Notes: generated by a model not told the origin, from the sequence alone. A stretch of DNA of 64,000 nucleotides from Carya illinoinensis (GCF_018687715.1 NC_056761.1:15078501-15142500); one strand, 5' to 3'. Shown: positions 1 to 11,936, counted from the first letter of the stretch. Numbers and translations: made by a program.

Positions 1-104
1 CTTGAGCAAATACGTAAGCTGGCACCTGAATATAAATTTGAAAAAAAAAAAACAAAGACAACATGAAAATTCCAATTAGAGAGACAAATTTTATTAAAAT
101 ATCC
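1..104 (-). pseudogene. Left part of a second NIP aquaporin copy (exon 3 start and intron 2)
   Basis: Bases 1-104 align with 55039-55138 of the intact NIP gene downstream. The first ~25 bases match the 5' end of NIP exon 3 on the minus strand, encoding V-P-A-Y-V-F-A-Q where the intact gene has V-P-T-Y-V-F-A-Q, and the acceptor CAG is kept. The rest matches the adjoining intron. The remainder of exon 3 and exons 4-5 would lie left of the window. The intron continues at 6509 after a 6.4 kb LTR insertion. I found no exon 2 or exon 1 for this copy to the right, so I regard it as a truncated duplicate, although its other half is not visible. Confidence 0.8.
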
Positions 105-483
105 AGTAAGAAAGGGGCACCCATGTTGGGCACCCCTTCACCTTTTCTTGGAGGTTATGAAGTGGTTTTTAAACCACTTTATGAGGCTTGATGGCTGGCC
201 ATTAAGGGTCAGCCAAGGGTTACGCTTAGAGGCGCTATTTACATAGTCCCTCCCCCTTTGTATCAAAAAACTTGCATCACAAATAGAAAATCTCTCTCTC
301 AAATGGTTCTTTCTAGTCCTGCCATCTGGTTTGTGGAACGTGTGAATGTTACTCTAGTATTGCCACATAGCACACTCCACCATCGATGTAAAGATTGTGG
401 ATGAACAATGACGTTGGAGAATCTGTAGAACAACAGCACTAGATGTACGATTCACTGTGTATTTTGATATAGTATTTCTAACA
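105..483 (+). repeat. 5' LTR of the 105-6503 element
   Basis: The repeat is 379 bp and matches 6140-6503. Shared landmarks include AAAGGGGCACCCAT near the start, GGCTTGATGGCTGGCCATTA in the middle and AGTATTTCTAACA at the end. The first dinucleotide is AG instead of the expected TG. Confidence 0.85.
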
Positions 484-599
484 TTGGTATCAAAACCCAA
501 TCGGTTATTCCCTTTTCTTTTATGTGCACATTATAATTTCATTTTACTAAAATATTTCTGCACGATGAGATTTTTTTACCAACGAGATAGCTGTCGTTC

Positions 600-1975
600 T
601 GGTGGTAGCGTCGTTGTGGGATGGCTGCATCCACCCACTCTAATCAACAATGACCCATGCACGTGGAGTTCAGATCTAGACACTGCGACGTGTGATCCAG
701 GTACTGCTAGCACCGCAGGAGGCAACGGCACGCATCAAATGGATGCTGCGTCATGTTCACTGCTACGGTGGTGCAACCACCACAGGTGATGGTTTCCATC
801 GCGCCATTGTTGAGCAGTTGCACCTCTGTGTAAGTGGGCAGTCAGATCTGCTTAACCTGGGGGTGAGATGAGAACCTAGCTGTGACTAGAATTGTCATCT
901 TGGGTGGGGCTTATGGTGCGATGCGCACCCATGCCCTGCAGACCTGCGAGCACCAGTCTAACACAGTGCAGCACGGTGCTGCGCAGCCATCTTTAGTGCA
1001 ACGCTGCCACGGTGCAGCACTGGTGAAACACTGCCTCAAGGCAATTTCAGCCATGGAGGACCGTAACCCCTGACGGTTTCACCTGGAGGTGAAACGATCT
1101 CCGCTGCGTGCGCAGCCATGCAGACATTGTTAGTGTTGAGGATACTTTGCCTCAATCTAAGGCGTAATTCTTGTAACAATTTTGACCCATGATTCTAGCC
1201 TAATTCTAGGATATTCTTTCTGTTATTTCCATTGTCAATGACTCAATGATATGTAAATATTCTAGATTGATTTGTAATATTCTACGGCATGAATATAAAT
1301 AGACATACTCAGCACCTCAAGTCGTGTGGTGAATTCTCTTCAAACTCTCTCAGTTAGACAGCACGGTCAAAGAAGGAGCATCGTTGCACACTGCTGCGTG
1401 ATGCTGCACTGCCATGGTGCACCATGGAGAGCTGAGCGTGCCTCGACGGAGGCACTCTCCTCTCCTGCGCGCAGATCAATGCGCACCAGCGCACCATGGT
1501 GGTGCTGCGAGCTCTACTGCGCACAGTGCACGGCAACTCCTTTTTTTCCCGTGCTGCGCTGAGTTGCTGACACCAAGCCGAGGAAGTGCTGACTGCCGGG
1601 CGCAGATCCAAGCCCTGCTGTGGGAAGAGCCGCTCTCGTGGTCAAGCACAGCATGCTGCCACAAGGGGCAGTGTTTGGTGGTGGCGCTGGAGTCTCTGCT
1701 GCAAGCAGAGATGCACCACGAGTTACGCTACGTTGCTGCGTGCACCAAGAGCAGGGTGCTGCCCTGCCAACTCTGCTGCACGCAGAGGAGAACGGCAGCT
1801 CCGCAGTTCCCCAACACGCGGTTGCGGCGCTTCTAACTTCCAGGATGTGGCGATGATGCAGATGAGGCAGCCACAAGTCGATGTCTGCCATGAAGGGCAG
1901 AGCCCCGAGCGCTGGCTAAGAGGGTGGCGGCGACTGAATTTTTTTCCTGTTACGATGAATAGTAACCTTATGTAG
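600..1975. other. GC-rich interior segment of the LTR element, no recognisable gene
   Basis: This stretch is markedly richer in G and C than its surroundings and full of short TGCTGCAC/GCACGGTGC-like words. Overlapping open frames occur on both strands, as expected from composition alone, and none shows a known domain. A similar composition recurs at 9530-10020. A short sequence with TATAAATAGA near 1285 resembles a retrotransposon promoter. It may be a leader region or a captured fragment, but I cannot assign it. Confidence 0.4.
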
Positions 1976-2269
1976 GTTACGGTTGGAGAAAGAAGATGAA
2001 AAGCTCCTTTATTTGTTTATGTTTCATCTATATGGGCTGGAGGCTACAAGGTGATGGGCTTTTTTTAGATTTTTTTGGGCTGTAAAACAAATGGGTTGTT
2101 TTTTTATTAAATCAAGTTTTTCGGCCCGGCCCATGTTATTTTTTCCAACAAAATAAAAACAGTTTTAGTTTGGTTTAAATTATCGCTGAGAAACTATTTT
2201 AGGCTCATACTTTTTCGGCCACCATTTAAACAAAAAACTCCAGCCTGTATTATATACTGTTAAGGGTGC

Positions 2270-2450
2270 TTTTGGATTGGGTTGTGAGCCAGCAGGCACA
2301 GGCCCGCTCTGCAGCTTGGCGCCCAAGGGGGTGCGGCCCATTGGCTGTCTAAGAACAGTGACTTTTGACCAAATGCTTTGGTGATGCTTTGAACCCAAGA
2401 TCTCACACACAAAGGCTAGAAGCTCAACCATCGGGCTAAAACTAACGGCT
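2270..2450 (-). repeat. Possible tRNA-derived SINE
   Basis: Read on the minus strand, this stretch carries an A-box-like TAGCCCGATGGTTGAGC and, about 35 bases later, a B-box-like GGGTTCAAAGC. That spacing is expected of a tRNA-derived pol III promoter. A SINE-like body of roughly 100 bp follows. I see no clear tail or target duplication, so the boundaries are approximate. Confidence 0.4.
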
Positions 2451-5400
2451 GAGCTTATTGTTAATTTGTGTTTATTTATTTACTAATTCAGCATGTGATT
2501 GTGGCATAAAATATTTATTTTTTCTGAAATATATTTTTTGCATGTACTTATTGAATACATGCATGCCACAATATTATGATGTCATATTTTATCACATTTA
2601 TTAGGCATTTTGTTTTATGTTATAAATTGCCCAGATTATTATTTTTTGGTGAATAATAATTATTTGGATCAAATGTGATGTGATTATTTTTGTACATGCA
2701 TTGTGATTACATGTAATTGTATGGAGCTTATTTATCACTTGTATTGTTAAACTATTTTTAAGAATTAGTCTTCAGTTTTTTAGAATGTGATAAATTAGAA
2801 GATTAAGTAGCCCGAGTTTAATTAGTCTATGCTTATGATTGACTCAAATTGATTTCTTCGATTTAGGAAGAAATTATTTTTACATGTGACTAATACGATA
2901 GATTACTTATCCTAGTAGGAGTATGGTTGAGATTTATTTAGAATTAATCTCCTATACGATATAAATTTGTGCGAAAATTAAGTTAAAAATTAATAATTAA
3001 GCATTGAGGCGCAAGAGATTATTAGGAATCTTAGTGAATTTTTTATCTTGCGATGTGTATTAATTATTTTTGTTCTGACTTAGGTTAACGCGACAAATTT
3101 CTTAGATGCGTGTGCAATTAGATGCACATAGTTTAGTAACTTTGAGATAACCATGAAGAAAGCCTAGAGATTATTTATACGACTTAATCGTCGCATTAAT
3201 CTCCTCCATGAGCAGTAGTCTGAAACGAATAACGATTATTGTGAGTGTCAGATAGTTTTAGACCATCATTATTGTGAAACCTCTAAAAGGTCTAGAGTAA
3301 AATTAGAAGTGCACATGGGACCCATGCAGTACAATTTTTATAGAAGTTGATAGACCTAAACCACTATTTTGCCTTTAAATCTTGTGGGTGATAACATAAG
3401 TTGCGTGTTATTTTGTAACGCAAAGATTAATTGCTCCTATATTTGAGATTGAGCATTATAATCTTGAAGCAACTTGAATTAACTAAAAAATAAGCAACTC
3501 GTATTTCAGGTGAGGGTGGGGAATTGTGGATTTTTTGTAACCCTTTTTTTTTTTTTTGGAAAGAACGTTTTCATCATGTTTCATCCCACATTACCTAAAA
3601 CTTAATATTTTCAATTTTTTTTGAAAGATCTTCGAAAATAGTAGGAGTAATTCAACAACTAGTGTAAATATACATTTGAGTGATGGTATACCACTAGTGA
3701 TAGTGACTCCCAAGAGTTATAGAATATAAAGATCCTCATAAATAGTGTAGAAGCAATATATCAATATTATCTCGTTGTTTAGAGACTATAAGAGAATATT
3801 TGTAATATGGCTCCGCTAAAAGTATTGAATTCACATAGTAGGAATCTCAACATAGAATCTTAGATTCACTTCACTTATATTATCCAACCTGGGTTGTTGA
3901 TCTGATTGACGCAGAAAAGTGGAATTGATAGAGGTATAGATCCATCTCTTGACACTAATTGAGTTGCATTTAGATAACCATTGATTGCATATTTATTGAA
4001 ACTTTTCTTGAGGGAGTTAAATAGTTGATTCTCATATGAGAATTAGATGGTTAGCTTTTGTGATGTTTAGGCATGAAGTAGTTTCAGCCAGTACTATTTT
4101 GGTACAAAAAGCGAATGAATGTTGTTAGTGCTGTTTACATGCGGCCTAAACAAACTATCTATTCAAAAATACCCAATGTACCTAATCTTTTTTTATTAAC
4201 GACCTATTGAATAAAACGGGGTTCTTTGAACATTATTGACAATCTTAGAAAAGTGTCATCCTAAGAGATATTGCGAACTGGTTGTCTTAGATAATTAATT
4301 GTCAACTAATAAGAGGTTTTCTATACTACAAGGTGAGGGACATGGGTTTGTGAAAAGTAGCTAAAACTTCATGTCTTGTGAGACTATGTATAAGAAAAAT
4401 AGTTTCTAGAAGCTTTTGTTCAAAATCCATAGACAATTAATGAGATGGACAATACCAAAGAATCTAGTTTTGCCTATACTATTTGGTGTTTCCATTATGG
4501 TTTGCTTGTGGGAGTTAGAGGTTAAGATTTTGTTAGATGGTAAATATGGCTTACTTAATTAAGTGAGTTTGTGATGCAATTATCATTAAAAGTAATGGCT
4601 AGACTATTATGATTGTCTTTGGAGGCAAAGACCCTAATCGCTTTACCCTCAATGAAAAATAAATTATGGTTATCTCACATGCTTTTGTTGAGTAAAAGAG
4701 ATTTATATGAAACCTTGAAGTCGCAAATTAAGTTTGCTGAATGACATTTGTGGTCACCTTGTAGATTCTTAAAAGTCATAGTTGGACTTGCTGACTAGAA
4801 TCTAAGGTTTCTATTGTGAGTTTGACCCTAAATGAGATTTGCGATGAGTCGTTGCTAATTTCATAGTTGTCATAATAACTTTTATATGTAAAATCACAGT
4901 CTCTTGATAGAAGCATGTTTTAGAAAGTTACTATACATAAGAATGCACACGAAGAGAAATTTTCCTAAAACTTCACTTCAGAGTTGTAATTTGATTATTT
5001 TTAGTTGACCATGTGATTTCTCTTCGTCACAGTATTGCTCGTCGTGACACTGATGTATTCTATGATCATGTGGCATGACTAGAAGCATTGTTTAGTAAGC
5101 ACACACTTTCATCATAAATTTGGGAGTTATGATGAAAAAGGTAAATCGACAGGCTTAGATCGGTCGAGCAATCGCTTTTGGGGCTACAAAAGGGTAGCAA
5201 GTAGAGATGAGACAATGTGTTACTCGGTACTTGTCCAGAGAGGGATAAGTTGTAAAACACAAAAGATATGTTGCCTTAGTGGGAGCTAAAATGTGGTCCA
5301 TAATATTTAAAAGGACTATACATGGTTACCCATAATCCATATAGCCTGTAGTTTAGCCAGATGCGAGAACCTCTTTGGCGCTTCGGATAGAGAGCAAATC

Positions 5401-6139
5401 GAGGGACTTTGGTTAGGCTCTGAGATAGAGATTAGACTAAGATTTGTACAGTGAATTGAGATTAGATACATTCTCTTTCTTTGGAAAGAGAACTCCACTG
5501 TAGCATGTATTTTATACTATATGTGCTTTTGCGACCAACAATAAAGGTTAGTGAATGGTTCCTTGCTTCCTCACCGTGTGAGTCCTATAGGTTATAATTG
5601 ATAACCTTAATTTATTTATGCCCTTAGGAGACCTTTGACTATGTCACGAGATTGATGTTTTAGTGTCTGTTACTTTGGTATGTTATCTATGACCATGAAT
5701 GATACGGTCTAAAGAGACATTGTTGGGAAAGGGACTGAATTGAAACTAAATGACATGAGGGCAAATGGAAGACTATTTTGTAACACATCGATAATGGTAT
5801 GTACTCATTGCCGGCTAGTTATGTTGATTCTTGGGAGTTGCAATATAGCTATGAATACATCATTTTTTTTATGGAGATTGAGCATTGCTTTGAGTCATTT
5901 AGACTCGAGAGGGATTAGGGATGCTTAGTCTGATGTGACCAAATGAGTCAAGGTATAACAAGAAATTTTTAGGGATGTTGCTATGCTGGTCTTCTCTCAG
6001 AGAGATTTTGCATAGTGCTCCCATTTTCTTTTACAGCTGTGCTCGATGGTCGCAAGACCTATTTGCTAGTATGAACAAGATTGAGAACATATTGAGAGAT
6101 GCAAACCTGAGGTCTTGACCACTATGTGTGAGTGAGAGA
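2451..6139 (+). other. AT-rich interior of the LTR element, no coding capacity seen
   Basis: No open frame of useful length and no recognisable retrotransposon protein motif was found on either strand. The stretch is bounded on the right by the polypurine tract before the 3' LTR. It is either a non-coding cargo region or too diverged to read. Confidence 0.5.
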
Positions 6140-6503
6140 TGTAAGAAAGGGGCACCCATATTGGGCACCCCTTTACCTTCTCTTGAAGGTTATGAAAACC
6201 ACTTCATAAGGCTTGATGGCTGGCCATTAAGGGTTAGCCAAGGGTTATGCTTATAGGAGCTATTTACATAGTCCCTCCCTCCTTTGTATGAAAAAACTTG
6301 CATTACAACAGAAAATCTCTCTCTAGGCTATGGAACGTGTGAGTGTTACTTTGGTATTACCACGTAGCACACTCCACTATCGATGTGAAGATCGTGGATG
6401 AACAACAACGCTTGAGAATCTGTGGAACAACCACACTAGATCTACAATTTACCAACATGGTAATATCGCTTTTGTTGTGCACTTTGATCTAGTATTTCTA
6501 ACA
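6140..6503 (+). repeat. 3' LTR of the 105-6503 element
   Basis: The repeat is 364 bp, starting TGTAAGAAAGG and ending TTTCTAACA, and is followed directly by the target duplication TATCT and intact intron-like sequence. It is somewhat shorter than the 5' LTR because of small deletions. Confidence 0.85.
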
Positions 6504-6508
6504 TATCT

Positions 6509-6935
6509 ATTCGATTCTGAGCGTGGCATTATCTTCAGAGCATTAAAGAAATTCATAGGACTAACTCATCTTGTAAAATTGGTTCAAAGATTGTTCATTC
6601 CTTATAAACATGCTCATGACCTTGTCTATAGAAAATGTGAGATTATTCGTCAACAAACATTAAGTTGTTTTAAGATATAATATAAGTAGTTTGAATAATT
6701 TATTTCCATGGGTTTAAGTTTTTGGTGCAAGTGACACTTTAACATAGTATCAGAGCAGAAGTGCTTAATTCCAACCCTTATTTCAAAGTTGAGGCATCAG
6801 AGGTTTAAATTAAGCTTGAAACAGAAATTCCACAAACTTAAACCCTTTTTTTTGGTAGAGATGGGTTACAAAAATGTAAGTTGCAACCCACCTGAAACTT
6901 ATATTGTTAATAAAATGCCTTTTGAAACAAATTTA
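6509..6935 (-). pseudogene. Right part of the duplicated NIP intron 2
   Basis: This matches 55139-55445 of the intact NIP gene, sharing for example TTCTGAGCGTGG, AAGTGACACTTTAACATAG and TTAAATTAAGCTTGAAACAGA. It carries about 130 bp (around 6535-6665) absent from the intact copy. Homology stops near 6935 without reaching exon 2. Both copies contain an AACA + TAGTATCAGAGC-like junction (near 6740 and 55252), suggesting that an older LTR/primer-site remnant was already in the intron before duplication. Confidence 0.75.
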
Positions 6936-6959
6936 ATGCATTGATCTTTGTGTTTAGGA

Positions 6960-8071
6960 TATTTATTCGATGGAGAACATCGGTGACGAAATCTCTGACA
7001 CTCTATTCTACTGATGTGATCTTTTGGTCGATGTGCGTAGTAATCTCTAAGACCATTGCATCAACCCAAGGAGGCCGCGCATCTCACATAGATACATCCA
7101 TCGGCAGCTGACTAGTACCCCCAACACTGGGCTCAGACTGGGTCAGAGCAATAAGATCTGGTACAGGGCCAGGCTGACGTCTAGCATGCCCTTTCCCCTC
7201 TCCAATGCTCTGATCGTGTGTGCTAATGTCGATGGGGGCTCATCTAGTCTGTCATCCACTCCTCCACCCTGGGATGCACACTTCGAGCTAGTAATAGCTT
7301 GGTGATGATGACTCCATATGGGAGGTTGTCCATGAAGACGACGCTCACCTCATAACAGATCCTCTAAAAAATACGAAGTGGCAAGTCGATGGGGTCTCCA
7401 CGTGCCACTCGTATATAGAATTGTGTGCGTCTCTGGTTAAATGTGGCCTTATGTGCCATATGATCTACATTTGTTGCAACAATAAGATGCAACATGCGAA
7501 AAAAATGGAGGAGCTGTATTTGGCTAAAGGAGTTCTTCCTATTGATCTGGTCTCAGTCAGTCTGAGTGAGGATGTAGAAATCCTCATCTCGCCCACCATC
7601 CTCATTAGTATCCCTAGCCTCTGACTGGTCAACTAGGCCAGTAGATGATGTAGAAGTGCCTACATCTACATCTACTTGGGATCCTGCATCCTCCTTAGCT
7701 ATACAAGCGATCCTCAAAAGTGCGACGATGACATCGGCCGAGACCTTGAACTGAACATCGAGTACTGTCACAATGTGAAAGGATTCATCCTTAGGCATGA
7801 AGCACATCTGCATATAAAACTCCCAAACCATTGTGGGGTATGTGATACCCCTCAATGTGCAGACACTCAGCCAACCTCTGGTAATGAACACATCTCGAAT
7901 GCTCTTCTGCTCCCATATGAATTCGTGAAAGTGGTTGATTATGACTTTGCACTCAAACATCACTGTTTGAGCGCCAATTCGAGACATGTCCTCACTTATT
8001 CCTTCCCTCCCCCTTTTTCTAGTGGTCAAAAATGAGCCATATCCTGAAAGAAAGAAAAAAAAATTGAGCAA
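6960..8071 (-). pseudogene. Degraded TE-associated gene (plant transposon protein domain, PF20167-like)
   Basis: The best frame (7553-8071, minus strand) contains a W-L-S-V-C-T block followed by Y-P-T-M-V-W-E-F-Y and then F-K-V-S-A-D-V-I-V-A-L-L. This arrangement resembles the putative plant transposon protein domain often found in Gypsy-type elements. An acidic, serine-rich tail precedes a stop at 7553. Further readable but stop-interrupted minus-strand sequence continues to about 6960. The family assignment is from pattern memory and would need a profile search. Confidence 0.5.
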
Positions 8072-8129
8072 TATTAATATTATGATGCATATTATGTACT
8101 ATAATCTAAATTAATTTTGGTACACATTC

Positions 8130-8755
8130 GAGCGTAAAATATAACGTTCGAAGGATAAGCTGATACGTGCGAATGTTTTGGTAGTGACGTTCGCACGTTG
8201 GGTTTTACATTCATACGATTAACATGCGAATGTTACGATACAGAAATGGGTGAGTCGACTCAGCCTTCCCAAACACCTCAAACACACCAAAAGCTACCGT
8301 AAAAATGAAGTATAAACTTCAAGAAAGCTTTCTACGATGGCCATTTCGTCATTGGTAATCCGTGGTGACCGTAAAATGAAGATGAAGGTCCGGCTACTAA
8401 TGGGTTTTGGGAACCACTGAAACCTCCATTAAACATAAAAAAAAATATACGAAAACGTTAAAGAGGGATGCCTACCTTTTTTGTGATGTTTGTGGTTGAG
8501 TTTGATAGCAGTTGTGACGATTTTAGATGCAGTGGGCGATGGTTCAAGCGGATGTTTGTTGGGGGAGAAAGTTGAAAGTGCCGTTTCGCGTTCGGACTTG
8601 ACCTTTTATACACGTAACGTGCGAATGTTTAAGTGTTAATGTGAGAACGTGTGTCACTAGATGTCCCGTAACATTTAGACATGTTGTTGGTACGTGAAAA
8701 TGTTTGTCACTAGATGTTCGAGACATGCGAATGTTATTTTAAAATGTTCGCACAT
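8130..8755. repeat. Cluster of TGCGAATGTT / AACATTCGCA-type motifs
   Basis: Two clusters (about 8130-8250 and 8590-8755) contain repeated words such as GTGCGAATGTT, ACGTTCGCAC, CATGCGAATGTT and GTTCGCACAT in both orientations. They resemble arrays of short protein-binding sites at transposon subterminal regions. The sequence between the clusters has no gene that I recognise. Confidence 0.5.
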
Positions 8756-8888
8756 CCCTAGAAGAAATTTTAAATAATTTATACTGAATAATATATTATA
8801 TACACACTAAACTTATGCATTATGTACTAGTATATATACTATATATACTAGTCTAGTGTTGTTAATTAGTTTAACGAAGTGTAATTAA

Positions 8889-9512
8889 CAAGGTGTAGTT
8901 ACACTTTGCCTTCTTGAACTTTCAATCAATTCACAATGTGCCTCCGAAACTACTAATTGCATCAAACTGGACCCTCAATCTTTCAAAACTTCTCAATTCT
9001 CCCATTCTGTCTACCAGCAATATTAAATCTAATGAAAATTACTGCAAAGATGTAATTTTTATCTAATTTATTATCATTGATCATATAAAATATAAAATAA
9101 TATGTGCTATCAATTAATAATAAATCATTAATCATATACCATACCTAAGTTGCAAGCAAGTATGAATAATCTAGGTACACAATGAGATTATTTGGTATTC
9201 ATTAACTATATATAAATTAACAAAAAAATTATTTAATGATTTATGATTTATTATTAATTGATAGCATATTTTATTTTATATTTTATATGTGAATAATAAT
9301 AAATTAGATGAAAATTATATCTTTGCAGTGAATGTTATGCCCATAAGCAGCACGTGCAGTGAATTTTCATTAGATTTAATGCTTCTGGTAGACCAAAGGG
9401 GGGGATTGGTAAGTTTTGAAAGTTTGAGGGTCCGCTTTGATGCAATTAATAGTTTTGGAGGCACATTGTGAATTGAGTGAAAGTTCGAGGGGGCAAAGTG
9501 TAATTAACCCTA
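8889..9512. mobile_element. Foldback MITE with ~230-bp inverted arms
   Basis: The left arm (from about 8890, GTAGTTACACTTTGCC...) is the inverted complement of the right arm (ending GGCAAAGTGTAATTAACCCT near 9512). The match runs through TTCACAATGTGCCTCC, the GGACCCTCAA block and the ATCAATTAATAATAAATCAT stretch. The arms meet around 9190. No transposase is present. Ends are approximate and I could not define a target duplication. Confidence 0.75.
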
Positions 9513-9527
9513 TACAAAAAATGCATA

Positions 9528-10070
9528 GAGTTGCTGCCACCATCTCCTTCCTCCAGTACCTAGAAATGTTTCTACCGTAGCTCCTAGAGGAACCAAAAGA
9601 CCATGGCAACGCTGTCGTACTCAGCGTAGCGTGCAACGCTAAACCTCCAACACCTGGTGCACGCAGTGACATGGATGACAACCCTGCTGGTGCGCGCAAT
9701 GCCTTGCACGACGCTGCATCCAACTGCTCTGCACAAAGCAACAGTGCTTCTCTATAAGCACACCACCCTTTGTTGCTCATGCTGCACCTAGTGCGCACGC
9801 AACTAAGCTTGACAAATTGAGGTGTGCGCTAAACCTTTTCTCACGATAGATCTAGCCGCAACTAGGTACTCATCACACCTCCATGCATGGTAGACATTAG
9901 CTTAACTTTCGAAGGCAATGGTTGTAGCGGTGCTGCCACCTTCAGTAGAGCACGCAACTTTACATGCGACCCTACATGCAAATCCTCCCGCTGTATAGCC
10001 TGTGGCACCACCATGGTACAACTGATACAAAAAATTAAGCTATATATTACACCATGATTCAATTTATATC
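9528..10070. other. Moderately GC-rich stretch, unassigned
   Basis: Composition and word usage (GCACGC, CTGCTGC, GTGCGCGC) resemble 600-1975. Minus-strand open frames here have no recognisable domain. It may be a fragment of the same repeat family. Confidence 0.3.
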
Positions 10071-10239
10071 TGACGCGACAATATCCCTTATTTTTTTAAT
10101 GTTAATATAAAAGTTGTTAAATAATATCACATTCACTTAGTGATATGAAGAATGAGATGTAGCCATTATTGGTATTTAAAAAATCTATCTCATATTTTTC
10201 TCTCTGTTCACAATATTCTAATTGCTACAATAATCTGAA

Positions 10240-10402
10240 AAGAACTCCATCTGATAAATAGACTTTGTATAAGTTGATGATCTTAAGGCTTTTAATTGTC
10301 ATATTCTTTTCTCTTTCACTTTCACACGTCCACTAGAATTCTCAAGGAGTTTCTTTTCCATACTCTGTTTACTCCGACAACACATGCGATCATGATAGCA
10401 TA
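10240..10402 (+). repeat. Duplicate of the receptor-kinase upstream region, first part
   Basis: This matches 26675-26820, sharing GATGATCTTAAGG, TTCACACGTCCACTAGAATT and GATCATGATAGCA. The match breaks exactly where the LINE begins and resumes at 17184. It is therefore the left half of a duplicated promoter-proximal segment that was split by LINE insertion. Confidence 0.8.
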
Positions 10403-10589
10403 GTCTTTTATCTTGTATGGATAATTATTTTTTAAGAAAAAAATATTAAGCATGAACAAGAGATACCGAGAAAGATACCCCTGAGCACATTAGGGTTCGT
10501 AAATGGTGTTAGCCGCTAGCCCTTTGTCAGGCACGGTTGGGTATGGTGGTGTGGTAGATGGTTTTGATCAGCGTGACGCGTAGAAGATG

Positions 10590-11230
10590 AAATCAAAGTT
10601 TGATCCTTCAAGTTCTTCTTCTGGGCTTGCTTTTGTAGATGTGGTGGTCGCGTGACCACAAACGTTGCCTAAACATGATATCCCTTTTAGGGATCCAAGG
10701 TTCATTGAAAGGGAGATGTTCTTTCTATTTTCCAAGAATGAGATTAAGCAATCGGCAGATTCTTTCGAATGAGGATGATTTTATATCAATCACGACTCAC
10801 GGGAGTTTGGATGTTGCAGGTGTTCCTTAAAGAATCTCTCACTGGCCGCTAGATTTTGTTGAGGAGGAAGACTCATCTTGGGTTCCTATGTGGATGACAC
10901 TGTCGGGATTGCCACTGAATTTTTTCCATGAATTGATTTTGAGAAGCATTGGTGGAGGTTATGGTTGGTTTTTGAAGAGGGACAATGCGAATGCTTGTCT
11001 CACTCATCTGAAAGTAGCCCGTATTTGTATTGAGATCAATGTATCAAAGCCTTTATGCCATTCTTTTTGGCTAGGAACTTCGAGGTTGGAAAATGGTCAT
11101 TACTAAGAGGTAGTCTTTGAATCTATTCATGCTTTTTGTTTACATTGTCGGAAGTAAGGTCAATATGAAAGTCACTGTGTAAACAGAAAGAAAAGACACA
11201 AAAATGAGGGGAATATGAGAAATAAAATGT
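10590..11230 (+). pseudogene. LINE ORF1 remnant (DUF4283-like plus zinc knuckle)
   Basis: The open segment 10888-11106 encodes a W-M-T-L-S-G-L-P-L-N-F block typical of the region after the DUF4283 domain of plant LINE ORF1. It is followed, after a stop, by a CCHC zinc knuckle of spacing C-x2-C-x4-H-x4-C (11138-11180) with an in-frame stop inside. ORF1 proteins bind LINE RNA. An open but unrecognised stretch runs from 11481 to 11962 (acidic linker). Confidence 0.65.
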
Positions 11231-11936
11231 GGGGAAATCAGAGAGTCTAAAATAGGTATGGAAAGTTGTGGGTTCTCGTGAGGTTGAGAAACAGTTTTTT
11301 GAACCAGGAGTAGAGCCCGTGGCTGTAAATATTTTTCAGAAGAAGGAAGTTTTGGATGGGATTCAAGTGCGGAAGGTTGAGGTGGAGCAAAGATCTCAGG
11401 ATGTTTTACTTCTCTTCATCAATGGTTAGGTTTTTTCAAAAAACCAATTTGATTGTTTTGTTAAGGTAAATGATCAAGTTGTGAGTCCGCTATTGCAATT
11501 GGGTGTTGATATTCTAAATGGCATTTCTGTTGGGGAGGATGTTGTCAAGATGGAAAAATCTGAAGAAAATAGTCATCAAAGTTGGCATGAGTTAATGGAG
11601 ATAAAGTCTGATGAGGGAGTTGATCCTAGGGTGCTTTCTTGTCTGTCTCCTAGGAGTTCTCTTAAGCTTATTGATGCGGCTTTGGAGTTTGAATTGAGAG
11701 AATGTGTAGATAGGGATTTTATTAGGATGGAAGGGAGTGAGGAAGAGGGTTTGTTATGAATTGTAGAGCGGTGTTGGATGTGGAACATGAGAAGGTGTTG
11801 AATGAGCTGGCTGTTAAATGTTTTGATTCTGACCTGGATATGCACATGCCTTTGAAGAAATTTAGGGTGGTAAGTAAAGAAAAGTCTATTGTTGTTTTGG
11901 AGCAACGTACTTACTCAAAAAAATCCTTAATTTATG

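Larger units (their letters stand above)
105..6503 (+). mobile_element. LTR retrotransposon with a non-coding interior (LARD-like), inserted in a NIP intron copy
   Basis: Two direct repeats (105-483 and 6140-6503) flank this element. The target duplication is TATCC (100-104) and TATCT (6504-6508). The LTRs end in ..CTAACA; the 3' copy starts TGTAAG and the 5' copy AGTAAG, a mutated TG. A primer-binding site resembling initiator tRNA-Met (TTGGTATCAAAACCC) starts at 484, and a purine-rich stretch (GAGTGAGAGA, 6130-6139) precedes the 3' LTR. Comparison with the intact intron at 55139 confirms an insertion point between conserved flanks. I find no gag, protease, integrase or RT motif in the 5.6 kb interior, so it is either a non-autonomous large derivative or very decayed. 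Confidence 0.85.

Noticed and set aside
1180..1345. A further nested LTR suggested by TATAAATAGA
   Set aside because: No second copy, primer site or target duplication was found nearby.
457..1975. Many overlapping open frames on both strands
   Set aside because: They lie in a GC-rich block of an LTR element, overlap on opposite strands, and show no domain or sensible start; composition explains them.
6936..10240. Exon 2 or exon 1 of the left NIP copy
   Set aside because: No sequence resembling the first NPA box exon or the N-terminal exon was found to the right of 6935.
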